Program-made: the position numbers and the translations under genes
Shown here: positions 23,787-34,860 of the stretch, one piece after another
Position numbering within the stretch: the stretch's first letter is position 1
Layout: each line of letters opens with the position of its first letter
Assembly: GCA_948470475.1 (NCBI GenBank)
Contig: OX419338.1
Coordinates: forward strand, 26,254,880 to 26,318,879
DNA from: Galaxea fascicularis
Taxonomy: Eukaryota; Cnidaria; Anthozoa; Scleractinia; Euphylliidae
Direction of reading: 5' to 3'
Length of the DNA stretch: 64,000 nucleotides
The notes under the pieces: model-generated
The model's database searches: none
What the model saw: only the letters and a program-made list of their open reading frames with translations
What the model was told of the DNA's origin: nothing

Positions 23787-23928
23787 GGGTTGGTCGATCA
23801 GTAAAAAGAATTCAGGTTAATCGTTGCACGAATGACGACTTGAAGGCAAGCAACTTTATCCTCTTTTGGGGCAGGGGATTTGCTGACCTGGTAGCAAAGC
23901 TTTGGCGTGGCTATCCTCTGTCGGCACG

Positions 23929-24001
23929 GTTTCCGTAGTGTAGTGGTTATCACGTCCGCCTAACACGCGGAAGGTCGCCAGTTCAAGCCTGGCCGGAAAC
24001 A
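23929..24001 (+). tRNA. tRNA-Val(AAC), copy 7
   Basis: No difference from copy 1 seen. Confidence 0.96.
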
Positions 24002-24630
24002 CCCGCAGCAGTTGTAATTTTGTTTCCTCGGAGAAGTAAAGAGAATAAGAAGGGTTTCCTTTCATGTACATGTATTTAATCACCGACCATGTAGTTCCAG
24101 CTGTTTCAGTTCTTTAACTTTGTTTTGCTTGTTGTCACGGAATCAATCTGACAGCTGTAATTACAGCAAAGGCAAAGCCCAGAAGTCACGCTTTGTTTTT
24201 CTTGTGGTTGTTTTTTCGTATGATCCACCAAAACACTGGGAAAGTTTCTTAGTCTGCAGACATAGTGAAAATCGCGGGCTTATGCTTGGTTTGATAGGTG
24301 CCTTGTAAGGTCAGTGACGTTTGTACGCGGAAATCGTTGTGACTTGCGTTGCACACTACGCGGACAGCCTAGCTAGCCTAACGCAGAAGGCGGAAAAGTG
24401 GTGCCAACGCGTTATGATAATCAATTTCAAATCAGGGTGACACACACTCCAGCAGCAAAAGAAAACCGCAACTACAACACTATAGGGAGATTTCTATAGC
24501 TGTAATTAAAAGTATCAGTGTGATTCCGTAAGAACAAGTAAAATGAAATGGAACAACTGACTAAAACTACATGGTCAGTTGATACAGACTTTTGTGTTCG
24601 TTCGTCTAGCGTCGTCTGGAGAAAAAGCAA

Positions 24631-24703
24631 TGTCTCCGGCCAGGATTGAACTGGCGCCCTTCCGCGTGTAAGGCGGACGTGATAACCACTACACTACGGA
24701 AAC
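24631..24703 (-). tRNA. tRNA-Val(TAC), copy 7
   Basis: No difference from copy 1 seen. Confidence 0.95.
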
Positions 24704-25315
24704 CGTGCTGGCAGAGATTAAGATCTCCGCTTTCTGTCTTGCTTTTTCTGATTGTCTCCTCTTGGCAAGTATTGTCGTTCGAATAAAAATGATGACCAAC
24801 ACATTTAAGAACAAAAAAAACAAAACAGATAATAATAGAAATAAATAAAATGAAAGAACAATTAAAAAACAAACAAACAAACAAACATCGAAAGCGGTTG
24901 TGCCGGTGTGGGCGGGGCCATAAATCATAATCTGAATTTGATTTTAGTGACAAGGCTATGAATAAACTGAAGGGATATATAAGCAATAACCGATAGCAAA
25001 ACTGATAAAACAGTTAGCAATTTTTTTTGTGCTTGAAGTCACACGTATATTACTCAGTGCAAAACACACAAGCACGGAACGGGTTCCCCATCAAATGGTT
25101 GTTTTGTGCGGCCATTTTCTGGCAACTTATCCATAAAGCAAAATTCGTGGGCCATCCGTGACCGTTTAAGTTTTGAGCTGTCTAAGCTACAACAGAACAG
25201 TTACTTTTAACTTCCTTGCTTTAATCGTGACTCCCTCCTCTCACGCGCCTTTGGTATTCTTCCGGTAGATCAGTAAAATGACTGACGCTTAGTCTGGAGC
25301 CCCTCATTCATCGTG

Positions 25316-25388
25316 GTTTCCGTAGTGTAGTGGTTATCACGTCCGCCTCACACGCGGAAGGTCGCCAGTTCAAGTCTGGCCGGAAACA
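25316..25388 (+). tRNA. tRNA-Val(CAC), copy 7
   Basis: No difference from copy 1 seen. Confidence 0.96.
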
Positions 25389-26024
25389 TTTTTGTTACAG
25401 GATTCAGGCATTGATAAATTACGCGGCAAAAGTACAGGCTGACAAAATTCATTTGGCTCTACCAACATTCTGGACAAATTTTGTCTTTGCCAAATCTTCA
25501 ATTAGGTAATGATGTACACACTTGAATAGAACAATTTTTTGATAACATAAAGTGTCAATCACGTGGAAATCGAGACACTCTCTGCTAAGGTAAGAATGTG
25601 TTTGGCTTGTCCTCTATCTTTACAGTTTGATTTTCGCGCATCAAACCATTCAGGCATTTCTTGGGAAAATTCACGCTAATATAATAGTGTATAATTATAA
25701 CACCGAAACATTACAGAATATATACGTACTCGTCACATAGTAGAGATCAGAAGAATTTTCTCCAGCCTTTTGTTCACATTAGAATTCAGAGTGTTACACC
25801 TGTAATTGTTCAAAACGTGACTGACAAAACGTAATCTAGTAGTTAGTTTAAGGAGATGGCAATGCCGTAAGGTGAACTCGCAGCTAGTATACAGTGCTGT
25901 TATTAGCGTATCCAAAAGAGTGGTCTGTTTCGGCCGACTGAAGTCGGGTTTGCGCTTGATGAACAATTCACTTACACGTAATTCTAGAGTAGGCCATTCT
26001 GCTCAAACTTTTATAGCACTTAGG

Positions 26025-26096
26025 TCCTCGGTAGTATAGTGGTGAGTATCCCCGCCTGTCACGCGGGAGACCGGGGTTCGATTCCCCGCCGGGGAG
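26025..26096 (+). tRNA. tRNA-Asp(GTC), copy 7
   Basis: No difference from copy 1 seen. Confidence 0.97.
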
Positions 26097-26207
26097 GATT
26101 TGTGCTATTTTTTTTTTCCAGCTTGGAGTTCTCTTTCGGTAGACGAGAGGGGCGAAGAAAGCAACCATCCAGGCCCAATAAAAAGTAAAAAGGATTAGTT
26201 AAGCGTG

Positions 26208-26247
<40 letters not shown>

Positions 26248-26389
26248 GGGTTGGTCGATCAGTAAAAAGAATTCAGGTTAATCGTTGCACGAATGACGAC
26301 TTGAAGGCAAGCAACTTTATCCTCTTTTGGGGCAGGGGATTTGCTGACCTGGTAGCAAAGCTTTGGCGTGGCTATCCTCTGTCGGCACG

Positions 26390-26462
26390 GTTTCCGTAGT
26401 GTAGTGGTTATCACGTCCGCCTAACACGCGGAAGGTCGCCAGTTCAAGCCTGGCCGGAAACA
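26390..26462 (+). tRNA. tRNA-Val(AAC), copy 8
   Basis: No difference from copy 1 seen. Confidence 0.96.
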
Positions 26463-27091
26463 CCCGCAGCAGTTGTAATTTTGTTTCCTCGGAGAAGTAA
26501 AGAGAATAAGAAGGGTTTCCTTTCATGTACATGTATTTAATCACCGACCATGTAGTTCCAGCTGTTTCAGTTCTTTAACTTTGTTTTGCTTGTTGTCACG
26601 GAATCAATCTGACAGCTGTAATTACAGCAAAGGCAAAGCCCAGAAGTCACGCTTTGTTTTTCTTGTGGTTGTTTTTTCGTATGATCCACCAAAACACTGG
26701 GAAAGTTTCTTAGTCTGCAGACATAGTGAAAATCGCGGGCTTATGCTTGGTTTGATAGGTGCCTTGTAAGGTCAGTGACGTTTGTACGCGGAAATCGTTG
26801 TGACTTGCGTTGCACACTACGCGGACAGCCTAGCTAGCCTAACGCAGAAGGCGGAAAAGTGGTGCCAACGCGTTATGATAATCAATTTCAAATCAGGGTG
26901 ACACACACTCCAGCAGCAAAAGAAAACCGCAACTACAACACTATAGGGAGATTTCTATAGCTGTAATTAAAAGTATCAGTGTGATTCCGTAAGAACAAGT
27001 AAAATGAAATGGAACAACTGACTAAAACTACATGGTCAGTTGATACAGACTTTTGTGTTCGTTCGTCTAGCGTCGTCTGGAGAAAAAGCAA

Positions 27092-27164
27092 TGTCTCCGG
27101 CCAGGATTGAACTGGCGCCCTTCCGCGTGTAAGGCGGACGTGATAACCACTACACTACGGAAAC
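27092..27164 (-). tRNA. tRNA-Val(TAC), copy 8
   Basis: No difference from copy 1 seen. Confidence 0.95.
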
Positions 27165-27776
27165 CGTGCTGGCAGAGATTAAGATCTCCGCTTTCTGTCT
27201 TGCTTTTTCTGATTGTCTCCTCTTGGCAAGTATTGTCGTTCGAATAAAAATGATGACCAACACATTTAAGAACAAAAAAAACAAAACAGATAATAATAGA
27301 AATAAATAAAATGAAAGAACAATTAAAAAACAAACAAACAAACAAACATCGAAAGCGGTTGTGCCGGTGTGGGCGGGGCCATAAATCATAATCTGAATTT
27401 GATTTTAGTGACAAGGCTATGAATAAACTGAAGGGATATATAAGCAATAACCGATAGCAAAACTGATAAAACAGTTAGCAATTTTTTTTGTGCTTGAAGT
27501 CACACGTATATTACTCAGTGCAAAACACACAAGCACGGAACGGGTTCCCCATCAAATGGTTGTTTTGTGCGGCCATTTTCTGGCAACTTATCCATAAAGC
27601 AAAATTCGTGGGCCATCCGTGACCGTTTAAGTTTTGAGCTGTCTAAGCTACAACAGAACAGTTACTTTTAACTTCCTTGCTTTAATCGTGACTCCCTCCT
27701 CTCACGCGCCTTTGGTATTCTTCCGGTAGATCAGTAAAATGACTGACGCTTAGTCTGGAGCCCCTCATTCATCGTG

Positions 27777-27849
27777 GTTTCCGTAGTGTAGTGGTTATCA
27801 CGTCCGCCTCACACGCGGAAGGTCGCCAGTTCAAGTCTGGCCGGAAACA
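27777..27849 (+). tRNA. tRNA-Val(CAC), copy 8 (last)
   Basis: No difference from copy 1 seen. The ninth unit ends before this gene, so this is the last CAC copy. Confidence 0.96.
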
Positions 27850-28485
27850 TTTTTGTTACAGGATTCAGGCATTGATAAATTACGCGGCAAAAGTACAGGC
27901 TGACAAAATTCATTTGGCTCTACCAACATTCTGGACAAATTTTGTCTTTGCCAAATCTTCAATTAGGTAATGATGTACACACTTGAATAGAACAATTTTT
28001 TGATAACATAAAGTGTCAATCACGTGGAAATCGAGACACTCTCTGCTAAGGTAAGAATGTGTTTGGCTTGTCCTCTATCTTTACAGTTTGATTTTCGCGC
28101 ATCAAACCATTCAGGCATTTCTTGGGAAAATTCACGCTAATATAATAGTGTATAATTATAACACCGAAACATTACAGAATATATACGTACTCGTCACATA
28201 GTAGAGATCAGAAGAATTTTCTCCAGCCTTTTGTTCACATTAGAATTCAGAGTGTTACACCTGTAATTGTTCAAAACGTGACTGACAAAACGTAATCTAG
28301 TAGTTAGTTTAAGGAGATGGCAATGCCGTAAGGTGAACTCGCAGCTAGTATACAGTGCTGTTATTAGCGTATCCAAAAGAGTGGTCTGTTTCGGCCGACT
28401 GAAGTCGGGTTTGCGCTTGATGAACAATTCACTTACACGTAATTCTAGAGTAGGCCATTCTGCTCAAACTTTTATAGCACTTAGG

Positions 28486-28557
28486 TCCTCGGTAGTATAG
28501 TGGTGAGTATCCCCGCCTGTCACGCGGGAGACCGGGGTTCGATTCCCCGCCGGGGAG
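28486..28557 (+). tRNA. tRNA-Asp(GTC), copy 8 (last)
   Basis: Gene unchanged. Its T-run terminator is one base shorter than in the other copies. Confidence 0.97.
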
Positions 28558-28667
28558 GATTTGTGCTATTTTTTTTTCCAGCTTGGAGTTCTCTTTCGGT
28601 AGACGAGAGGGGCGAAGAAAGCAACCATCCAGGCCCAATAAAAAGTAAAAAGGATTAGTTAAGCGTG

Positions 28668-28707
<40 letters not shown>

Positions 28708-28849
28708 GGGTTGGTCGATCAGTAAAAAGAATTCAGGTTAATCGTTGCACGAATGACGACTTGAAGGCAAGCAACTTTATCCTCTTTTGGGGCAGGGGAT
28801 TTGCTGACCTGGTAGCAAAGCTTTGGCGTGGCTATCCTCTGTCGGCACG

Positions 28850-28922
28850 GTTTCCGTAGTGTAGTGGTTATCACGTCCGCCTAACACGCGGAAGGTCGCC
28901 AGTTCAAGCCTGGCCGGAAACA
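28850..28922 (+). tRNA. tRNA-Val(AAC), copy 9
   Basis: Gene unchanged. A T-to-G change near 29131 marks the downstream spacer of this unit. Confidence 0.96.
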
Positions 28923-29551
28923 CCCGCAGCAGTTGTAATTTTGTTTCCTCGGAGAAGTAAAGAGAATAAGAAGGGTTTCCTTTCATGTACATGTATTTAA
29001 TCACCGACCATGTAGTTCCAGCTGTTTCAGTTCTTTAACTTTGTTTTGCTTGTTGTCACGGAATCAATCTGACAGCTGTAATTACAGCAAAGGCAAAGCC
29101 CAGAAGTCACGCTTTGTTTTTCTTGTGGTTGGTTTTTCGTATGATCCACCAAAACACTGGGAAAGTTTCTTAGTCTGCAGACATAGTGAAAATCGCGGGC
29201 TTATGCTTGGTTTGATAGGTGCCTTGTAAGGTCAGTGACGTTTGTACGCGGAAATCGTTGTGACTTGCGTTGCACACTACGCGGACAGCCTAGCTAGCCT
29301 AACGCAGAAGGCGGAAAAGTGGTGCCAACGCGTTATGATAATCAATTTCAAATCAGGGTGACACACACTCCAGCAGCAAAAGAAAACCGCAACTACAACA
29401 CTATAGGGAGATTTCTATAGCTGTAATTAAAAGTATCAGTGTGATTCCGTAAGAACAAGTAAAATGAAATGGAACAACTGACTAAAACTACATGGTCAGT
29501 TGATACAGACTTTTGTGTTCGTTCGTCTAGCGTCGTCTGGAGAAAAAGCAA

Positions 29552-29624
29552 TGTCTCCGGCCAGGATTGAACTGGCGCCCTTCCGCGTGTAAGGCGGACG
29601 TGATAACCACTACACTACGGAAAC
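29552..29624 (-). tRNA. tRNA-Val(TAC), copy 9
   Basis: No difference from copy 1 seen. This is the last tRNA gene of the array. Confidence 0.95.
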
Positions 29625-30227
29625 CGTGCTGGCAGAGATTAAGATCTCCGCTTTCTGTCTTGCTTTTTCTGATTGTCTCCTCTTGGCAAGTATTGTCGTT
29701 CGAATAAAAATGATGACCAACACATTTAAGAACAAAAAAAACAAAACAGATAATAATAGAAATAAATAAAATGAAAGAACAATTAAAAAACAAACAAACA
29801 AACAAACATCGAAAGCGGTTGTGCCGGTGTGGGCGGGGCCATAAATCATAATCTGAATTTGATTTTAGTGACAAGGCTATGAATAAACTGAAGGGATATA
29901 TAAGCAATAACCGATAGCAAAACTGATAAAACAGTTAGCAATTTTTTTTGTGCTTGAAGTCACACGTATATTACTCAGTGCAAAACACACAAGCACGGAA
30001 CGGGTTCCCCATCAAATGGTTGTTTTGTGCGGCCATTTTCTGGCATATCCATAAAGCAAAATTCGTGGGCCATCCGTGACCGTTTAAGTTTTGAGCTGTC
30101 TAAGCTACAACAGAACAGTTACTTTTAACTTCCTTGCTTTAATCGTGACTCCCTCCTCTCACGCGCCTTTGGTATTCTTCCGGTAGATCAGTAAAATGAC
30201 TGACGCTTAGTCTGGAGCCCCTCATTC

Positions 30228-31082
30228 TTTTCCTGAGCGTAGAGACAGCATTTTGTTCCAGTGCAATCCAGCCTTCCCGCTATTTTCAACATCTCGACCG
30301 CATTGCATTCTGGGAGATAACGAGAATTTTTGACAGCACCCGTCCCTTCCCTCAATTTTTTTTACATAGAAACTAAGTCTACAGCCACTCCGACCTACCG
30401 CCAAAAATTCGTGCTTGTGGAGATTTTCAGTGCTTGCAAATTCCAAAATATGCGGCGGTAGGTCGAGAAATTCATCCAAAGTCGAGTCCCAAAGGTACTA
30501 AGTGTCTGACGATCCGAATTCCCAGTTCGTGGAGTAACAAGCCGAATTTGACAACAAAGTACATCACCTTGCTCGCTTCTTTGAGGAAGTGGACTCTTAG
30601 CAACCGTCACGCTTAATGATGCTCATCAGGCAGCCACTAAAGATGAAAAATGGCTGTAAACTTAGCAAAATTCGCAAACAAACCGAACTTGGGCCGTTCT
30701 TGAGTTCCACGATTGAAAAATAGCTGCGTCACAATGACGTTTTCAGAAACCTTGAGCCTTCAGTACTTTAGGGCAGCACCACTTTCCGTGGTAGTTTCAA
30801 ATATAAAGTCATGAAATGCTATGGATCGTTTTTGCTGGAAAATCACTCCGAAAACGTAAAAACGGCTGGTAGTCAATGGGTTAAACAACTACAAATCTAC
30901 AGCTAGTGTTACCGAGATTTTAAGCGACCCAGGATGGTCCAGTCTCGAAACAAGGAGAACAATAGCAAGATTAAATCTAATGTATAAAATATGCCATGGC
31001 AACTTCGATATTGACAAAAATAGCTACTTGTGCTCCTCTAAAATTTGCGGAACCAGAACTCGTTCTAGTCATAATTATAAAT
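30228..31082. other. No gene recognised
   Basis: Unique sequence to the right of the array edge. Short frames on both strands (for example 30222-30479 minus) resemble no family. Confidence 0.4.
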
Positions 31083-31142
31083 TTATTTTGCGGATTGGCG
31101 ATTTTTGTGGTTTGCGGGAACAAATTTTTGCGGTTCGAGATG
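31083..31142 (+). repeat. TTTTGCGG-type repeat, left copy
   Basis: TTATTTTGCGG, then TGCGGGAACAAATTTTTGCG and GTTCGAG, match 34199-34258 in the same orientation with few changes. The two copies bracket the LTR candidate and the pogo-type transposase relic. Confidence 0.55.
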
Positions 31143-31505
31143 ACTGAAACCGGGAACGGCCTATTAAATTGCAAAACTATGCCCTACTGTAACACAATGA
31201 AGCAGACTAAGTCGATAATAATAACTCTTTTTTGTTCAGTTGAAGTTTCAAGAATTGAAACAACATCTGTGCAGACCGCCGCAGAAACGCCACTCGAACA
31301 TGAATGGGATGCTACACCATTCGAGCCTGTACGTTCTTCATTTTGCGAGTCGTTGTTCAGCTCGTACTCTTCATCCTTGGACTCACTTTCTGTCGTGACG
31401 GTAACAGGGAGTGATTTGTTGGCTATTTGGGGATTACCAAATAATCCAGAGAGACTCTCGGTAACAAGTTCTTGACACTTACAAAGCAGTTTTGCGTCTG
31501 CACAG

Positions 31506-32190
31506 TGTTATGAGTATCAGAATTACTTTTAGTTTTCTGTCATGTAATTCCAGACTTTTCTAGAATTATCTTTTAATCTGTAATATTCCAGAAATATCTT
31601 TGATGTGACTCAGCGGTTTCCATAAATAGTAGACCTTGTAATACACTATAAATAGTAACAGAACGTTCTAGATACTTGAAGAAAAAGTATAAAAGCAGGC
31701 TTGTAAGTAGTAGAAAAAACTCTCTGGCCCAAGGGCTTACCCTCGTGGCCAGCTGTGATTGACCTTATGCTATGGTTGCTATAGACTGGAGCTATAACCT
31801 TTGACCTTGCTATATCCGGAGAGAAGAAAGAAACGATAACAGAAAAGAGAGGAAGATAAAGAGTTCAGAGTTCATTATGAAGTCCTTTGTATGAGTTTGT
31901 GTACACAGAAAAGCCAGTGAGTGGAAAGAATCCAGAGTCAGTGGAATTTGGAGTTGAAAGTTAATCAAGATCAGTACCGGTATAGCCATGAAAGACAGTA
32001 AGCCTGCTTTACGAACTGCTTAACTTAATCTTTAACCTAACTAACTGTAACAGTGTATAACTTAAATAAACAATAGTTAAAAGGGTAATTGCTCGTTGTC
32101 ACACTTGTGTTGCGTGCCTTATATCGTGCTCGGGAGCTCTTTTCACTTATGTCTTGTTCGGGGACATCTCTTGGTTATTCCAGCACGTAA
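31506..32190 (+). mobile_element. Solo LTR candidate
   Basis: A 685-bp stretch opens with TGTTATGAG and has TATAAAA at 31688-31694, AATAAA at 32065-32070 and ends CAGCACGTAA, the order of parts in an LTR (U3 promoter, R, polyadenylation signal). Flanks are CACAG on the left and CTCAG on the right, a 4-of-5 match to a target duplication. No gag or pol frame and no second copy of this LTR lies nearby, so it would be a solo LTR left by recombination. The lack of a canonical CA end is a weakness. Confidence 0.45.
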
Positions 32191-32199
32191 CTCAGGGAA

Positions 32200-32763
32200 A
32201 CATCAGTTCAGCTGGAACATGTCGGCCACCCTGAGAAAGTCGGTGATCCCGTAACCTTTGCACTAATGATTCCCCCGTGTTCGATGAAATACCAAGCAAA
32301 TCTTGATATATATTGTGGTATGTGGCCAACAATTTTTTCCTCTCGGTAAACATCATCGCCAAGTGAGAAGTAGGAGGGTATTCCAAGTTGACGACCACTG
32401 AATGTCTTTTTGACTGTGACGGCGTACATGACGTACATGTTTTTAGGCTCTTGGTAGCAAATCAAATTCTCCCCTTGTTGAGATTTCCACATTGCAATGT
32501 ATATATGAAATCCTGGAATGCACGCACTAACCGAAAACGACTCGATGATGAGTGTTTTACTTGTCAACACTTAAAAACCCTTTTGGATCCACTTAATCAA
32601 GTGGTGAAGAGTTACCGTTGCTGGACAGATTTATCACGCCTGTCACGTTTACCGACATGGTATTGGTTGTTCTCTTACTCGCGCTTTGAAGCGTAGTTCG
32701 TAGGAGAAGAGAGTCGTAGCGGTTATACCGTCTTCAGCCATCAATTTCAGTTGTTGTCTTCAC
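32200..32763. other. No gene recognised
   Basis: Overlapping short frames on both strands (32192-32398, 32208-32570, 32388-32696) without recognisable family features. Confidence 0.35.
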
Positions 32764-34030
32764 TTGCATTGGTATATCTATTCAGAGATATTAACAACAA
32801 GGAGAAAATTCGTATCGTATCGTATTGCATCGTATCGCTTTACAAACGAAGATCGCTACGTGATAGCCACTTACTGTGCTCAACACGGTCCTATTGCGAC
32901 AGTGAAGCATTCCACGTCGAAAGTTCCAAACGTGCAAGAGAGCACTGTACGCAACTTGCGCGATAATTATCGAAAGCTTCTGTCGAAGGAACTGCACGAT
33001 GGCAATGGCCAGAACTCAGTGTCAAGCATACCGACCTCGAAGCGTGGGAGGAAGCTGCTAATAGGTGACCTGGAGAAAGAAGTGATGAGCTTTTTTTATA
33101 ATTTTCGTGAAGTTGGAGGAGTTGTAAAAAGTAAATTAGCTGTAGCTGCTGCAAAAGGCATTATTAATGCCAAGAACAAAGAAATTTTACTTGAGAATGG
33201 AGGCCATGTTACCCTGAAATCTCTGTTTAAAAGAATGAATTTTGTGCGCAGGAAAAAGACCACCTCCACAAAGCCAAAGATGATCGGCAAAGTCAGGGAT
33301 CAACTTCAACAAGACTACCACCGAAATATCTATACAGTCCAGCAGTCAGCAATGGTCCCCAGCAGCTTATTGTGAACATCGACCAAACTCCAGTAAAGAT
33401 GGTTCCTATCTCAGAGTACACAATGAGCGAAAAGGGGGCAGACTGTGTTTCTGTTATTGGGGGCGACGACAAGGAAATTTTCACTGCGGTGCTCTCAGTA
33501 ACAATTAAGGGGAAATTCCCCCCCATGCAACTGATTTACGTATACGGGGGAAAAACAGAGAGATGTTACCCGAAAATGGATTTCCCGGTAGGCTTCCAAG
33601 TTACTCATAATCCTAAGCACTGGTCAAACAGTGACACAACCAAGGAGCTGCTGACTCATACCGTACACCGTACACCAGAATGACAGTGATGTGTGAGCCC
33701 TACTTCGCAGAAGTCGTTGTACAAGCAAATACCACTCCGTTTAACCAACCACTTGATGTATCAGTCAATCGCCCGTGTGAACATTTCATGAGAGAAAAAG
33801 TTCAAGGATGGTATGCTAGAGAAATTGAGAAGACAATAAACGCTGGGCAAAACATCAGTGACATTGCAATTGAGATGGGCATTCCAGTTGTGCGTGAGCT
33901 TAGCTCACGTTGGTTGATCGATTTTTATCAATACATGCAGAAAAATCCCGCGATCATCAACAAAAAATACGGCATCACAGACGCTCTAGCAAATGGTGTT
34001 CCTTCAGATGACCCATCCGCACCAATCTGA
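32764..34030 (+). pseudogene. pogo/Jerky-type DDE transposase (CENP-B-like), broken
   Basis: Three pieces in different frames form one relic. 32764-33375 holds an N-terminal helix-turn-helix region (RGRKLLIGDLEKEVMSFFYN and after). 33372-33683 holds the first catalytic Asp in the motif NIDQTPVKMVP, then a TAVLSVTIKGKFPPMQLIY strand and a NPKHWSNSDTT segment. 33680-34030 resumes at FNQPLDVSVNRP, which lies near the end of the catalytic core. The middle part with the second catalytic Asp is deleted at about 33680, and a frameshift lies near 33370. The family cuts and pastes DNA by a DD(D/E) mechanism. This copy cannot be active. Confidence 0.8.
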
Positions 34031-34198
34031 TGAACTGAATTGCTGTTCACATGACATTTTTTGTTCTCTGTACAATGTTTTGTTTGCGTAACAGACTACC
34101 GCATCATGTTTAAGTCCAATTTGTAACGCCCCAGTGGCACAAGTCCATTAAAAGCAGAGTTTTTTAATTTGACTGTAGGAAGTTAATTTTTGCGGCGT

Positions 34199-34258
34199 TT
34201 TATTTTGCGGGTTTTTTTTTCTGCGGGAACTAATTTTTGCGGATCGAGGTCAATCCGC
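34199..34258 (+). repeat. TTTTGCGG-type repeat, right copy
   Basis: Direct repeat of 31083-31142. The next 60 bases (34259-34310) contain inverted TTGCGG/CCGCAA motifs, giving a local palindrome. Confidence 0.5.
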
Positions 34259-34310
34259 ATAATTCGCAAAAATAAGAACCCGCAAAATTTTCATGCTACA
34301 CGGTATAAAT

Positions 34311-34456
34311 GCCACAAGGGATGTATATTTTTATTCCTTCGATTCTTTCCACGCACTCTCCGGATATGGAATAAACAACCAAAAGACGTTGTTGAAGGCA
34401 ATTCTTTAGAGATTTTTAAGACTAAGATTTCCAAGTATTCTATCGAGCAATTTTAA
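34311..34456 (+). pseudogene. C-terminal tail of a non-LTR retrotransposon ORF2
   Basis: The frame ends RFFPRTLRIWNKQPKDVVEG then SLEIFKTKI, the usual carboxyl end of CR1/jockey-group reverse transcriptases (FxPRTIRxWNxLP, SLExFKxKL). It is 5'-truncated and runs directly into the array-like repeat to its right. Confidence 0.72.
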
Positions 34457-34529
34457 ACTTGTAGCTATTATTTTTATTGTTGTTATTTTAAACTTTTTTT
34501 GATATTTTTAACGTTGGTGTGATATCTAA

Positions 34530-34615
34530 CGACTTTACCGACGCATTTAATTGTAGATGTAGATGAACAAAAGAAAAAATGATAATAATAGAAATAAATA
34601 AAATAAAAGAACAAC

Positions 34616-34678
<63 letters not shown>

Positions 34679-34860
34679 GAACCATCGAAAGCGGGTTTGC
34701 CGGTGTGGGCGGGGCCATAAATCATAATCTGAATTTGATTTTAGTGACAAGCCTTAGAATAAACTAAAGGGATATACAATCAATAGCCAATAGGAAAACT
34801 GATAAAACAGTTAGCAATTTTGTTCGTGCTAGAAGTTACACGTATACTACTCAGTGCCAT
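34530..34860 (+). repeat. Diverged copy of a tRNA-array spacer segment
   Basis: Aligns to spacer between Val(TAC) and Val(CAC) of the array (10130-10400 in unit 1). Shared parts include GATAATAATAGAAATAAATA, GCCGGTGTGGGCGGGGCCAT and AATCATAATCTGAATTTGAT, with AAAACTGATAAAACAGTTAG further on. A 60-bp AAT microsatellite (34615-34676) replaces the AAAC repeat. No tRNA lies within it. Confidence 0.85.

Larger units (their letters stand above)
8866..30227. repeat. Tandem array of ~2.46-kb units carrying four tRNA genes each
   Basis: Measured from one tRNA-Val(AAC) to the next, unit lengths are 2457, 2457, 2396, 2449, 2455, 2461, 2461 and 2460 bp. The order in a unit is Val(AAC)+, ~629 bp, Val(TAC)-, ~612 bp, Val(CAC)+, ~636 bp, Asp(GTC)+, ~289 bp containing a GTTA microsatellite. 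Differences between units are few: a 61-bp deletion in unit 3 near 15213, GTTA-count changes, and rare single-base or 2-bp changes. The left edge (8866-9130) is a diverged half unit that lacks the Asp gene. The right edge stops at about 30227, just before where the ninth Val(CAC) should begin, with a 5-bp loss near 30044. Spacers hold no other recognised RNA gene. The frames of 62-126 codons that recur in every unit overlap tRNAs or spacer and look non-coding. Confidence 0.97.

Noticed and set aside
8866..30227. Array considered as CRISPR, rDNA or 5S/snRNA cluster
   Set aside because: The repeats are 2.4 kb with tRNAs inside, no rRNA or snRNA sequence was recognised, and the genome is eukaryotic.
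30996..31475. 159-codon plus frame
   Set aside because: No recognisable domain, AT-rich start overlaps a dispersed repeat, and no splice or promoter context supports it.
34547..34750. Poly-Ile / poly-Leu / poly-Tyr frames
   Set aside because: Translations of the AAT microsatellite.
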